Translations under genes and position numbers: made by a program
Notes under the pieces: generated by a model
Told to the model about the DNA's origin: nothing
The model's database searches: none
What the model saw: only the letters and a program-made list of their open reading frames with translations
NCBI RefSeq assembly: GCF_039645965.1
Contig: NZ_CP147917.1
Span: forward strand, 682,001 to 746,000
Source: Sulfurimonas sp. HSL3-2
GTDB taxonomy: Bacteria; Campylobacterota; Campylobacteria; Campylobacterales; Sulfurimonadaceae
Direction of reading: 5' to 3'
DNA length: 64,000 nucleotides
Shown here: one piece after another, positions 8,131 through 17,067 of the stretch
Layout: every line of letters begins with the position of its first letter
How positions within the stretch are numbered: position 1 is the stretch's first letter

Positions 8131-9507
8131 ATGAATTACAAAAAATCTTTTGAAATAAATGAAAAACTACATGCCTTAGTACCGGGTGGTAGCCATACAT
8201 ATAGTAAGGGAGAAGATCAGTTTCCTTATAACTCGCCAAGAATTATGTCACATGCTAAAGGTGCTTATACATGGGATGTTGACGGTAATAAATTTATCGA
8301 TTGGGCCATGGGAAACAGGGTTTTTATCTTAGGACATGCATTTGATGAGGTAGATAATGCTGTAATAGATACAATCAAAAGAGGCACGAACTATACAAGA
8401 CCGGGAATTTTGGAATATGAAACAGCAGATTATTTAATTAACGAACATTTTGATAAATTTGATATGATTAAATTTGGTAAGAATGGTTCAGATGTTACTA
8501 CGGCTGCCATAAAGTTGGCAAGAGCATACACTGGACGGAAATATGTTTTAGTTTGTGGCACGCATCCATTTTTTTCAATTCATGATTGGTTCATTGGTTC
8601 AACTGACATGAATAGTGGTACCTTAGACACAGAGCGACAGTACACTATTAAATTTTTCTATAATGATAGAGAAAGTGTAGAAAAAGCTTTTGATCAATAT
8701 AAAGATCAAATCGCTGCTATTATTTTAGAACCTGTAAAAAATGATTCCCCTTATTTAGACGCACAAGAGAGTGACCTTCACTTAGAAACATTGATTCAAA
8801 AAAATAATTCTTCTGAAAATAACTTTTTGAAATATTTAAGAGAAAAAGCTGATAAAGAGGGTAGTGTTTTAATCTTTGATGAAATGATTTCAGGAATGAG
8901 GTTCGATACAAAAGGTGCACACTCTTTATATGGTGTTTATCCGGATCTGTCCACTTTTGGTAAGTCAATCGCGAATGGTTATTCATGTTCTTTCTTAGTT
9001 GGCAAGAAAGAGATTATGGAACTTGGTGGATTAAAACATAAAAAAGAAAGAGTCTTTTTACTATCGCAAACACATGGTTCGGAAACTACTGGATTTGCAG
9101 CAACACTGGCTACATTTAAAGCATCTAAGAAATATAATGTATCAAATCACGTGTGGAATCTTGGACGAAAACTGAAGAGTGATTTTAATACATTAGTAAA
9201 TAATGAAAAGGTAGCCGATTATTTTAAAATAATCGGTTTTGATGCAAATCCTCAAATATTATGTACAAAGAGAACAGGTGAATTTTGGCCGGAACTACAT
9301 ACTTTTTTTCATGATATCGTTATTAATGAAGGTGTTTTTATTCCATGGATTACAATTACACTAAGTCATACGGATGAACATTTGCATATAACTATGGATG
9401 CTATACGTAAAGCGATCAAAACATTAAAGCCAATTATTGAAAACAATGAAGTAGAAAAATTATTAGTCGGTGATCCTGTTAAACCTGTATTTAGAAAGTA
9501 TAATTAA
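8131..9507 (+). CDS. Class-III PLP aminotransferase (glutamate-1-semialdehyde aminomutase-like)
   Basis: This 458-residue protein is a fold-type I, class III PLP enzyme. Visible landmarks are VPGGSHTYSKG at the N-terminus, the ILEP segment with Glu200, LIFDEMISGMR with Asp250 contacting PLP, and Lys278 in STFGKSIANG as the Schiff-base lysine. It is longer than HemL (about 430 aa) and carries an insertion around residues 205-240, so it is a specialised relative rather than the haem enzyme. Homologues in polysaccharide loci are thought to aminate a sugar-derived keto or aldehyde group. It is followed at once (no gap) by a nitrilase-family gene, implying a shared substrate line. The reaction is not known. 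Confidence 0.75.
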   Translation: MNYKKSFEINEKLHALVPGGSHTYSKGEDQFPYNSPRIMSHAKGAYTWDVDGNKFIDWAMGNRVFILGHAFDEVDNAVIDTIKRGTNYTRPGILEYETADYLINEHFDKFDMIKFGKNGSDVTTAAIKLARAYTGRKYVLVCGTHPFFSIHDWFIGSTDMNSGTLDTERQYTIKFFYNDRESVEKAFDQYKDQIAAIILEPVKNDSPYLDAQESDLHLETLIQKNNSSENNFLKYLREKADKEGSVLIFDEMISGMRFDTKGAHSLYGVYPDLSTFGKSIANGYSCSFLVGKKEIMELGGLKHKKERVFLLSQTHGSETTGFAATLATFKASKKYNVSNHVWNLGRKLKSDFNTLVNNEKVADYFKIIGFDANPQILCTKRTGEFWPELHTFFHDIVINEGVFIPWITITLSHTDEHLHITMDAIRKAIKTLKPIIENNEVEKLLVGDPVKPVFRKYN

Positions 9508-10290
9508 ATGAGATTGGCTCTTGTATCACTTGACCAAGTTTGGGAAGATAAACAATCTAATTTGACATTGTGTGAAGAATATATTAGAAAAGCATCTAAC
9601 GAAAAAGTAGATTTGATCGTTTTCCCGGAGATGACCTTAACCGGTTTCTCGAATAATATAAATTTGACAGCTGAACATAAAGAAGATAGTACTACTATAA
9701 AACTCTTTTCAGAACTTTCTGAAAAATATAGTCTGGCAATTGTTTTTGGTGTTGTAATACAAGATGGCAAAAAAGCATTAAATAAGTCTATATTAATTGA
9801 TACATCTGGAAAAGTCGGCGGAGAGTATTCAAAAGTACATCCTTTTAGCTTTGCCGGAGAAGACAAGTACTTTAACTCAGGACATCAACTTTGTATAGTC
9901 AATTTTAATCACATGAAAATAGGCTTATCTATTTGCTATGACTTGAGATTTCCTGAGTTGTACAGTGCATTAGCTGAAAAAAGTGACTTAGTGGTTAATA
10001 TTGCAAACTGGCCGGCTAAAAGAATTGACCATTGGAATACATTACTCAAAGCTAGAGCCATTGAAAATCAAGTCTATATGGCAGGAGTTAATAGAGTCGG
10101 TAAAGATGCAAATGGATTGGAATACATAGAGAGTAGTAGTTTATTTAATGCGAATGGTGAACTTTTAGAGCATAAGCAGATAGATAATATGAAGATATAT
10201 GAAGTTGATAAAACCTGGACTAAAAAGTTTAAAGAACAGTTCAATACAACTGATGATAGGAAGATTGATTTTTATAAGGAAATACTTTAA
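9508..10290 (+). CDS. Carbon-nitrogen hydrolase (nitrilase superfamily amidase)
   Basis: All three catalytic residues of the nitrilase superfamily are visible: Glu41 in FPEMTLTGF, Lys109 in YSKVHPFSF, and Cys143 in LSICYDLRFPELY. The 260-residue length and the YDLRFPE context match the omega-amidase/Nit2-like branch. It would hydrolyse, or by acyl transfer form, an amide on a small molecule in the cytoplasm. It begins immediately after the class-III aminotransferase stop and overlaps the next SDR start by one base (TAATG). Its presence between aminotransferase and SDR genes of a glycan locus suggests a step on an amide-bearing sugar precursor, or supply or removal of an amino donor; this is inference. 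Confidence 0.8.
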   Translation: MRLALVSLDQVWEDKQSNLTLCEEYIRKASNEKVDLIVFPEMTLTGFSNNINLTAEHKEDSTTIKLFSELSEKYSLAIVFGVVIQDGKKALNKSILIDTSGKVGGEYSKVHPFSFAGEDKYFNSGHQLCIVNFNHMKIGLSICYDLRFPELYSALAEKSDLVVNIANWPAKRIDHWNTLLKARAIENQVYMAGVNRVGKDANGLEYIESSSLFNANGELLEHKQIDNMKIYEVDKTWTKKFKEQFNTTDDRKIDFYKEIL

Positions 10291-11060
10291 TGTTAAAAGA
10301 TAAAGTTGTTGTAGTGACAGGTGGTGCAGGATTAATCGGTAAAGAATTCATTAAAGCAATTGTAAACAATAATGGTATCGCGATAATCGCTGACATAAAT
10401 GAAGCAATCGGTATAGAGGCAAAGAATGATTTATCAAATAAACTAAATACTAATAGAATAGATTTTATTCAACTTGATATTACTTCTAAAGAATCTTTAA
10501 TAAAGTGTATAAAGTATGTAAATGAAAAATACGGGAAAATAGATGCCCTGGTGAATAATGCATATCCAAGAAATAAAAATTACGGTAGAAATTTTTTTGA
10601 TGTGGAGTATAGTGATTTTGTAGAAAATATTGGCTTAAATTTAGGTGGTTATTTTACAACTTCACAACAGTTCGCACATTATTTTTCAAATCAAAAATAT
10701 GGCAATATAATAAATATTAGTTCCATTTACGGTGTAATTGCTCCACGATTTGAAATATATGAAAATACAGCTATGAGTATGCCCATAGAATATGCAGCTA
10801 TTAAAGCAGCACTTATTCATCTTACAAAATATATGAGCAAGTATTTTAAAGGTATGAATATACGAGTAAATACACTTAGCCCTGGCGGTATTTTAAATAA
10901 TCAACCTAAAGATTTTTTAGAAAAGTATAATAGCTATGCTAGTACAAAAGGTATGTTGGATCCTAGTGATCTTACAGGAAGTTTGATCTTTTTACTTTCC
11001 GATTCAAGCAAGTATATAAATGGACAAAATATAATAATTGATGATGGATGGTGCTTGTGA
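10290..11060 (+). CDS. ptmA: PtmA-like short-chain dehydrogenase/reductase
   Basis: A classical SDR of 256 residues. It opens with VVVTGGAGLIGKEF, a TGxxxGxG cofactor motif, followed by NNAYPRN in place of NNAG, the catalytic Ser in NISSIYG, and YAAIK as the YxxxK pair. The C-terminus INGQNIIIDDGW is the usual SDR closing strand. The modified NNAYP segment and overall length fit PtmA of the Campylobacter flagellar legionaminate locus, which sits close to PtmE and NeuB homologues there as here. A second SDR at 17064 is of a different subtype. The substrate is not evident from sequence. Confidence 0.7.
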   Translation: MLKDKVVVVTGGAGLIGKEFIKAIVNNNGIAIIADINEAIGIEAKNDLSNKLNTNRIDFIQLDITSKESLIKCIKYVNEKYGKIDALVNNAYPRNKNYGRNFFDVEYSDFVENIGLNLGGYFTTSQQFAHYFSNQKYGNIINISSIYGVIAPRFEIYENTAMSMPIEYAAIKAALIHLTKYMSKYFKGMNIRVNTLSPGGILNNQPKDFLEKYNSYASTKGMLDPSDLTGSLIFLLSDSSKYINGQNIIIDDGWCL

Positions 11061-12172
11061 AAATAATTTTCATACCGAATTTACCTTATACTTATAGAGA
11101 CCATGAAAGATTTGGTGTAAAGTATTTTTTAGATAAAGGTTATGATGTTGAAGTTATGGATGTACATAAGATTTTACTTCCAAAGTATAAAGAACAAGTT
11201 GATATCGAGTATTATACATTTTCAAAGCATTGGGAACCAAATAATGTTGATGAAATAATTTCAAGTGTAAAACAACTGTCTTCTGAGGACTTTTTATTTT
11301 TTTACATTAATAGTTATGAAGGTATGAAACTTCTTAATCAGATGAAAGATAATACCAGGGCCAAATTTATTACTTATGTCGGTGGAAGTATTCCTACCAG
11401 TACAGTTTTTTGTAATAAGGTAAAAAAAATTAAAGCATTGTTAAAACCACTTGTTAAGAAATATTTACCAAAATATCGAGCCATGAGATTCGAAACAGAT
11501 ATATTTGTATCCGGTTCGCCTAAAGATGAACTGATATTTCCTTATTTAATAGATAAAAATACACAGTTGATAAAATCAAATTCTAGAGATTATAATCTTT
11601 GTCTAAATTCTAAACCTTATCAAAATTCTAAACCTTATTGTGTTTTTTTAGATACAGATGTAATAGATGCAAGTGATTATATTCTTTTTGGTAATAACAT
11701 CCAAAAAGATATAGATCAATATATGAATAAACTTATTAAATTTTTTAAATGGATTGAAGAAGAATACAATATAGAAGTAATCATTGCAGCACATCCTAAA
11801 TCAAGAATATATAAAGATAAGAATGAAATAGATGGGATCAAGATAGAACATGGGAAAAGTGTCGAATTAGTACAAGGATGTGAATTCGTTATTAATGAAG
11901 GAACAACAGCTATATCTTATGCTGTATATTTTGAAAAGCCATCAGTCTTTTTTACATTTAAAGAAATTGATTTTTTTTATGAACATTGTTGTAGTTTTAC
12001 GAAAGCTTTGAAAAAAGAAATCATCAATATTGATCATTTAGATATAGACTTATTTAAAGAGGAATTATTAAATAAGAATTATAAAGATTATAAATATCAA
12101 TACTTGACCTACAATGATGATAAGATATATACTTTTGATAAAATTGAAACTTTTTTAAAAAGAGTTAAATGA
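11057..12172 (+). CDS. Probable GT-B-type glycosyltransferase or glycan-synthesis protein
   Basis: I chose the GTG at 11057 because it overlaps the previous TGA as GTGA and gives MKIIFIPNLPYTYRDHERFG; an ATG at 11048 is possible but reads into the upstream gene. The 371-residue protein has no membrane segment. Its C-terminal half has features of the GT-B fold seen in capsule synthesis and glycerophosphotransferase-like enzymes: VIIAAHPKSR, then GCEFVINEGTTAISYAVYFEKPSVFF, a nucleotide-sugar binding loop layout. The family cannot be named with confidence. It sits directly before the flippase gene (4-base overlap), as expected for a repeat-unit glycosyltransferase. Confidence 0.6.
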   Translation: MKIIFIPNLPYTYRDHERFGVKYFLDKGYDVEVMDVHKILLPKYKEQVDIEYYTFSKHWEPNNVDEIISSVKQLSSEDFLFFYINSYEGMKLLNQMKDNTRAKFITYVGGSIPTSTVFCNKVKKIKALLKPLVKKYLPKYRAMRFETDIFVSGSPKDELIFPYLIDKNTQLIKSNSRDYNLCLNSKPYQNSKPYCVFLDTDVIDASDYILFGNNIQKDIDQYMNKLIKFFKWIEEEYNIEVIIAAHPKSRIYKDKNEIDGIKIEHGKSVELVQGCEFVINEGTTAISYAVYFEKPSVFFTFKEIDFFYEHCCSFTKALKKEIINIDHLDIDLFKEELLNKNYKDYKYQYLTYNDDKIYTFDKIETFLKRVK

Positions 12173-13665
12173 AAGATAGTTTAAAAAGACGATATGCTAT
12201 TAAGCTATTGGCAAATATTATTGTCGGTATAATCAATGCAGTTATTATAGCATTGGTCCCAAAAGCCCTCGGTCCCATTGCATATGGACAGTTTGTTTAT
12301 TTACAAGAATTTTTTATGAAAATTATAGGCTTTTTGGATATGGGTAGCTCTATAGCATTCTTTACAAAACTTTCTGCAAAACATACTAGAAAAGAATTGA
12401 TAACATTTTATTTTATCTATTCTTTTTTGGTGTTATGTTTAGTTTTTAGTTTTATATTTATTGTTGATTCTACTGGTTATTTAAACTCTTTGTTACCTGA
12501 TATTTCAAATACATATGTTTATATGGGATTGTTTTTTGGGTTTTTTACTTGGTTAACACAGATCTTCATCAAAATATCAGATGCTTATGCCTTCACAGTT
12601 TCTGTAGAACTAATTAAAATCGGACATAAACTTGTAACCTTATTATTACTTATATATTTTATCTATATGACTATATTTGATCTAAAAAAGTATTTTGTCT
12701 TTCATTATATTGCATTAGGTTCTTTTATATTTATACTTATATGGTTTTTTATAAAAAATGATTTGTTTAATAAAAGTATATTATCACTAAATTTTGGTTT
12801 TAAGAAAGTATCAAAAGAATTTTTAGATTATTGTCATCCATTATTTATAAATACAGTAATAACAATGTGTGTAGGTTTATTTGACATCTGGCTTTTACAA
12901 ACCATAGCAGGAAGTAAGCAGATGGGATTTTATGGATTGGCATATAGTCTTGCTGCTATGTGTTTTTTATTTACGAGTGCTATGACACCTATTATTACAA
13001 GAGAGTTTAGTAAGTCTTATGAGCAAAAAGATTTAGAACAAATGAAAAGACTTTTTTATAGGTACATCCCTATGCTGTATAGTATAGCAGCTTACTTTTC
13101 AGTATTTATATCAATAGAAAGTGAAAATGTACTTAGTATATTTACAGATGAAAAGTATAAAGGAGCTTTTCTTGTACTTGTTATTATGGCGTTTTATCCT
13201 ATTCATCAGACTTATGGACAATTAAGTGGAAGTATATTTTATGCGACAGGCCAAACGAAGCTTCTCAGAAATATAGCTTTAGTAGTACAGCCTATAGGTA
13301 TGTTGTTGACTTTTGTATTTGTATATACTTTAGATCTTGGTGCAGTTGGTTTAGCATATAAGATGATTATAGTCCAGTTTATAGGAATAATTGTGCAGCT
13401 TTATTTTAATTCGAAGTTTTTAAAACTTGATATCAAATATTTTTTATGGCATCAAGTTTATTCAGTAGTTTTTTTTATATTGATAGCTTTTATTTCAAGT
13501 AAGATTATATCGCTTACATCTCCTTTATATGAGTTTTTAATATCAGGTTTTATATATACACTTTTAGTTACAATTGGCGCTTATATTTTCCCACAAGTTT
13601 TTGCGACAAATAGAGAAGAGTTAAGATTGAATTTTTCGAGGTTAAAAAATGTCATTAAAAAATAA
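12169..13665 (+). CDS. wzx: Wzx-type oligosaccharide flippase
   Basis: The protein (498 aa) is hydrophobic throughout with about 12-14 membrane segments, and its start KLLANIIVGIINAVIIALVP followed by LGPIAYGQFVYLQEF is characteristic of the polysaccharide export/MATE-like Wzx family. It should flip the undecaprenyl-diphosphate-linked repeat unit from the cytoplasmic to the periplasmic face. A Wzy-like polymerase is encoded at 20224, so the locus uses the Wzx/Wzy route rather than an ABC exporter. The gene overlaps its neighbours by 4 bases upstream and 17 bases downstream. Confidence 0.9.
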   Translation: MKDSLKRRYAIKLLANIIVGIINAVIIALVPKALGPIAYGQFVYLQEFFMKIIGFLDMGSSIAFFTKLSAKHTRKELITFYFIYSFLVLCLVFSFIFIVDSTGYLNSLLPDISNTYVYMGLFFGFFTWLTQIFIKISDAYAFTVSVELIKIGHKLVTLLLLIYFIYMTIFDLKKYFVFHYIALGSFIFILIWFFIKNDLFNKSILSLNFGFKKVSKEFLDYCHPLFINTVITMCVGLFDIWLLQTIAGSKQMGFYGLAYSLAAMCFLFTSAMTPIITREFSKSYEQKDLEQMKRLFYRYIPMLYSIAAYFSVFISIESENVLSIFTDEKYKGAFLVLVIMAFYPIHQTYGQLSGSIFYATGQTKLLRNIALVVQPIGMLLTFVFVYTLDLGAVGLAYKMIIVQFIGIIVQLYFNSKFLKLDIKYFLWHQVYSVVFFILIAFISSKIISLTSPLYEFLISGFIYTLLVTIGAYIFPQVFATNREELRLNFSRLKNVIKK

Positions 13666-14416
13666 ATTAAAAAATAATGAATTAACATTAGGTTCTTGGA
13701 TAACAATAGGTCATCCAGCCGTAGTAGATATCATGGCAAGTGCAGGTTTTGAATGGTTAGTAGTAGATATGGAACATACCTCAATAGACCTGACAACGGC
13801 TCATAACCTTATAGCTACCATTCAGGCTAACGGCATGAAGGCATTGGTTAGAGTGAGTAAAAATGAAGAAGTAATCATCAAAAGAGTGCTTGATATGGGT
13901 GCAGATGGCATAGTAGTTCCTATGGTCAAGTCAAGAGCAGAAGCATTAGAAGCCATAGATTATGCAAAATATCCTCCTATCGGTAAAAGAGGGGTAGGCC
14001 TTTTTAGAGCACAAAAGTATGGTTTAGGTTTCGATGAATATAAGAAGTGGGTTAATGAAGAGCTTGTCATTATCGCTCAAATAGAACATTATCAAGCAGT
14101 AGATAATATAGAAGAGATTATTACAACCGATGGAATAGATGGAGTGATTATAGGGCCTTATGATCTATCGGGCTCTATGGGATTTCCTGGAGAATATCAT
14201 AGAGATGATGTCAAAGAAGGTATAGCAAAAGTACTTAGAATATGTAAAGAAAAAAATGTACCGTCAGGTTTTCATGTTATAGAATCAGATCCGACAAAGT
14301 TGCAACAAAGAATAGATGAAGGGTGTACGTTTTTAGCATATAGTTTAGACTTTTTCTTTCTAGGCGATTCAGCACGAAGTGGAATGAAAAATATCAAAGA
14401 AGGATTAAATAAATGA
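13649..14416 (+). CDS. HpcH/HpaI-family class II aldolase
   Basis: The 255-residue protein has the family pattern GSWITIGHPAVVDIMASAGFEWLVVD, then DMEHTSID, GADGIVVPMVKS, GKRGVGLFRA, IAQIEHYQAV (metal-binding Glu) and GPYDLSGSMG (metal-binding Asp). Known members (HpaI, GarL, RhmA) reversibly join pyruvate to an aldehyde to give a 2-keto-3-deoxy or 4-hydroxy-2-keto acid. The next gene, overlapping by 4 bases, encodes a KdsB-like CMP transferase whose normal substrate is a 2-keto-3-deoxy sugar acid. The two would form a logical pair, aldol synthesis then activation. The catabolic role usual for this family is unlikely inside a polysaccharide locus. The aldehyde acceptor is unknown. Confidence 0.85.
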   Translation: MSLKNKLKNNELTLGSWITIGHPAVVDIMASAGFEWLVVDMEHTSIDLTTAHNLIATIQANGMKALVRVSKNEEVIIKRVLDMGADGIVVPMVKSRAEALEAIDYAKYPPIGKRGVGLFRAQKYGLGFDEYKKWVNEELVIIAQIEHYQAVDNIEEIITTDGIDGVIIGPYDLSGSMGFPGEYHRDDVKEGIAKVLRICKEKNVPSGFHVIESDPTKLQQRIDEGCTFLAYSLDFFFLGDSARSGMKNIKEGLNK

Positions 14417-15180
14417 ATATAATATCAATAATACCTGCCAGAATGGGATCAAGCAGATTCCCTGGAAAACCAATGGCAGATATCTTAGGCATGCCGATGA
14501 TCGGACATGTGTATAAACGAGTAAAAATGAGTAAAACTCTTAGTGAAGTCTATGTGGCGACTTGTGATAAAGAGATATATGATTATGTGGAGTCTATTGG
14601 CGGGAAAGCCGTGATGACAAGTGATTGTCATGAAAGATGCAGCGATAGATGTGCAGAAGCTATGCTTAAGATAGAAAAAGATACAAATCAAAAATGTGAC
14701 ATCATGGTAATGGTACAAGGTGATGAACCGTTAACATTTCCTGAGATGATAGATGAAGCTGTACAGCCCATGCTTGAAGATAAAAATATTTTGATAACAA
14801 ACTTAGTAGCAGACATAGATTCACTTGAAGCTTTTGAAAATCCAAATGAAGTAAAAGTAGTTATGGATAAGTTTAGTAACGCTATATATTTTAGTAGAGA
14901 GCCGATTCCAAGTAGAAAAAAAGGTGTCCTTGATGTACCTATGAAAAAACAAGTATGTGTCATACCTTTCACTAGAGATTTTTTGCTTGAATATAACCAA
15001 ATGGAACCAACACCTTTGGAAATTATTGAATCAGTAGACATGATGAGGATTATTGAAAATGGTATGAAAGTCAAAATGGTACCAACACAATACATTACCA
15101 AAGCAGTTGATACACAAGAAGATTTAGATAAAGTTTGTTCAATAATGAAGAAAGACACTTTAAAGGATATATATATATGA
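14413..15180 (+). CDS. KdsB-like CMP-sugar-acid synthetase (second-copy type)
   Basis: This 255-residue protein has the signature of 3-deoxy-manno-octulosonate cytidylyltransferase: IIPARMGSSRFPGKPMADI as the CTP loop, VYVATCD, VMVQGDEPL with the metal-binding Asp, YFSREPIPS, and a C-terminal VDTQEDLDKV. True KdsB has TSxxHxSGTDR in the middle; here the segment reads TSDCHERCSDRCAE, an altered sugar-binding loop. It is coupled to an aldolase gene rather than to kdsA, so it probably activates a different 2-keto-3-deoxy acid as the CMP sugar. It could in principle be the cell's only KdsB, but its setting argues against this. Confidence 0.8.
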   Translation: MNIISIIPARMGSSRFPGKPMADILGMPMIGHVYKRVKMSKTLSEVYVATCDKEIYDYVESIGGKAVMTSDCHERCSDRCAEAMLKIEKDTNQKCDIMVMVQGDEPLTFPEMIDEAVQPMLEDKNILITNLVADIDSLEAFENPNEVKVVMDKFSNAIYFSREPIPSRKKGVLDVPMKKQVCVIPFTRDFLLEYNQMEPTPLEIIESVDMMRIIENGMKVKMVPTQYITKAVDTQEDLDKVCSIMKKDTLKDIYI

Positions 15181-16157
15181 AAGAAAATGATATTCGCCCA
15201 AGTGATCTATTTCAGAAATATATAGATCTTGGGGTTGAAGATATAAAACAATTTTTTTTAAATGCATTATTAAAGCCAATTAATTGCCCGGCATGTAATA
15301 AAAAAGGTGTATTTGCTTTTAATAAATTAGGATTTTATTATGAAGAATGTTCAGAATGCAAAACATTGTATGTAAGCCCTAGACCTGAAAAAAAAGCATT
15401 TGAACTATATTATAGTGATTCTAAATCAAGTCAATTTTGGGCAAATGAATTTTATAAAGAAACAGAAAAAGAGCGTAGAGAACAAGTTTGGAAGCCCAAG
15501 GCAAAACTTGTATTAGATGTTATTAAGTCTTTAAATGATATTCAATCTGTTGTTGATATCGGAGGCGGATATGGGATTTTTATAGAAGAATTAAAAAAGC
15601 TTGATAATAATCTTGATCTATTAGTAATAGAGCCTTCAACACAATTGGCTAATGTATGTAAAGCTAAAGAGTTAAACGTAAAGTGTTGTTTTTTTGAAGA
15701 AGTAAACACTGATGAGTTACCATATGCAAAAACTCTTTATACAAGTTTTGAACTATTTGAACATTTATATGATCCAAAAGTTTTTCTTGAAAAATTATTT
15801 TCTTCAATGAAGTCTAATGATGTCTTTTTGTTTACTACTTTAAATGGAATGGGCGTAGATATTCAAACTTTATGGGAAAAGTCTAAATCTGTATCCCCTC
15901 CTCATCATCTTAATTTTTTTAATCCTAAATCAATAGAAAAGTTATTAGTAGAAGTTGGTTTTGAAGTTTTAGAGATATCTACACCAGGAAAGTTAGATAT
16001 AGATATTATGAATAATAATATATTAGATATTAAAGATAGATTTTGGAAAAATTTTTTAGAACAATCCTCAGAGTCTGAAAAAGCCAATATGCAAAAATTT
16101 ATTTCTGAACATTTATTAAGTTCGCATATGATGATTTTATGTAAAAAAAGAGGATAA
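15177..16157 (+). CDS. Class I SAM-dependent methyltransferase with N-terminal zinc ribbon
   Basis: I place the start at the ATG at 15177, which overlaps the previous TGA as ATGA and has AAAGGA upstream; a TTG at 15135 in frame is less likely. The protein (326 aa from this start) has a four-cysteine ribbon early on (CPACNKKG ... CSECKTLYVSPRP), followed by a Rossmann methyltransferase domain with VVDIGGGYGIFIEEL as SAM motif I and FELFEHLYDP, a typical motif around the active site. Zinc-ribbon methyltransferases of this layout include sugar C-methyltransferases and small-molecule methylases of natural-product and glycan loci. It sits between the KdsB-like and radical SAM genes. Target atom and sugar are unknown. 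Confidence 0.8.
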   Translation: MKENDIRPSDLFQKYIDLGVEDIKQFFLNALLKPINCPACNKKGVFAFNKLGFYYEECSECKTLYVSPRPEKKAFELYYSDSKSSQFWANEFYKETEKERREQVWKPKAKLVLDVIKSLNDIQSVVDIGGGYGIFIEELKKLDNNLDLLVIEPSTQLANVCKAKELNVKCCFFEEVNTDELPYAKTLYTSFELFEHLYDPKVFLEKLFSSMKSNDVFLFTTLNGMGVDIQTLWEKSKSVSPPHHLNFFNPKSIEKLLVEVGFEVLEISTPGKLDIDIMNNNILDIKDRFWKNFLEQSSESEKANMQKFISEHLLSSHMMILCKKRG

Positions 16158-16164
16158 GAAAAAA

Positions 16165-17067
16165 ATGATTGAAAGATTTATTGACTCCAGTACAAAAAGA
16201 AAAAAAATTATAGTCAAAGATAAACTACGGTATTTTGATAATATTCCTGTTTTTTCAATTGTTGAGTTTAATATATATGGGAATTGTAATAGAGACTGTA
16301 GCTTTTGTCCAGTCTCAAATCCTGAGATTTATGAGAAACGACATGAAGGTATTTCTATTGAACTTTTCAGTAAGGTTATAGATGATTTAGTTGAAATTAA
16401 CTATCAGGGAAAGATTCTTTTTTCCGCTTTTTCAGAACCGCTTCTACATAAAGAATTAGAGATATTAATATCTAATGCAAAAAGCAAATTACCAAATACA
16501 AGAATTGAAATAGTCTCCAATGGAGATTTACTTACAGTTAAAAAATTAAAGTCAATTTTTGATGCAGGATTGGATACTATTAGCATAAGTATGTATGATG
16601 GTGACCATCAAATAGATCATTTTACTCAAATGGCAAATGAATGTGGATTGAATGATTCACAAGTGATTTTAAGAAGGAGATATCTAAAAGATGGTAACTA
16701 TGGATTAACTATATCCAATAGAAGTGGATTAATTAATTCTAATGAGTTTAGAGACAAAAATGAAGAGATTATTTCTGAATTACCTTTAAAAAGTAAATGT
16801 TATTATCCATTTTATATGATTCTTGTAGATTATAATGGTGATGTTCTGCTATGTCCTCATGACTGGAGCAAAAAATTAAAATTTGGTAATTTAACTAAGA
16901 ACAGTATATGGAACATTTGGAAAAGTAAAGTATTAAATAGTTTAAGAGGACGATTGGCAAACTCGGATAGAAACTTCAACCCATGCAAGAGTTGTGATGT
17001 ACTAGGGACTGTTATTGGTGAAGATAGTTTTGACGCATGGCTTCTTTCAGGAGAAATTGAAAAATGA
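16165..17067 (+). CDS. Radical SAM/SPASM-type enzyme
   Basis: The radical SAM cluster motif CxxxCxxC is present at Cys41, Cys45 and Cys48 (CNRDCSFC), followed by FSAFSEPLLHKEL, the SAM-binding strand. The C-terminal third carries further cysteines, in CYYPFYMILVDYNGDVLLCP and NPCKSCDVLG, that match a SPASM or twitch auxiliary iron-sulfur domain. At 300 residues it is compact. Such enzymes modify peptides or carry out dehydrogenation, epimerisation or C-C bond chemistry on small substrates; several act on sugars. It lies within an overlapping run of oxidoreductase genes, so a sugar or sugar-acid substrate is more likely than a peptide. No precursor peptide gene is visible nearby. Confidence 0.85.
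   Translation: MIERFIDSSTKRKKIIVKDKLRYFDNIPVFSIVEFNIYGNCNRDCSFCPVSNPEIYEKRHEGISIELFSKVIDDLVEINYQGKILFSAFSEPLLHKELEILISNAKSKLPNTRIEIVSNGDLLTVKKLKSIFDAGLDTISISMYDGDHQIDHFTQMANECGLNDSQVILRRRYLKDGNYGLTISNRSGLINSNEFRDKNEEIISELPLKSKCYYPFYMILVDYNGDVLLCPHDWSKKLKFGNLTKNSIWNIWKSKVLNSLRGRLANSDRNFNPCKSCDVLGTVIGEDSFDAWLLSGEIEK

Noticed and set aside
14688-15158. A 156-codon frame on the minus strand inside the KdsB-like gene
   Set aside because: It is antisense to a clearly conserved enzyme and has no motif.
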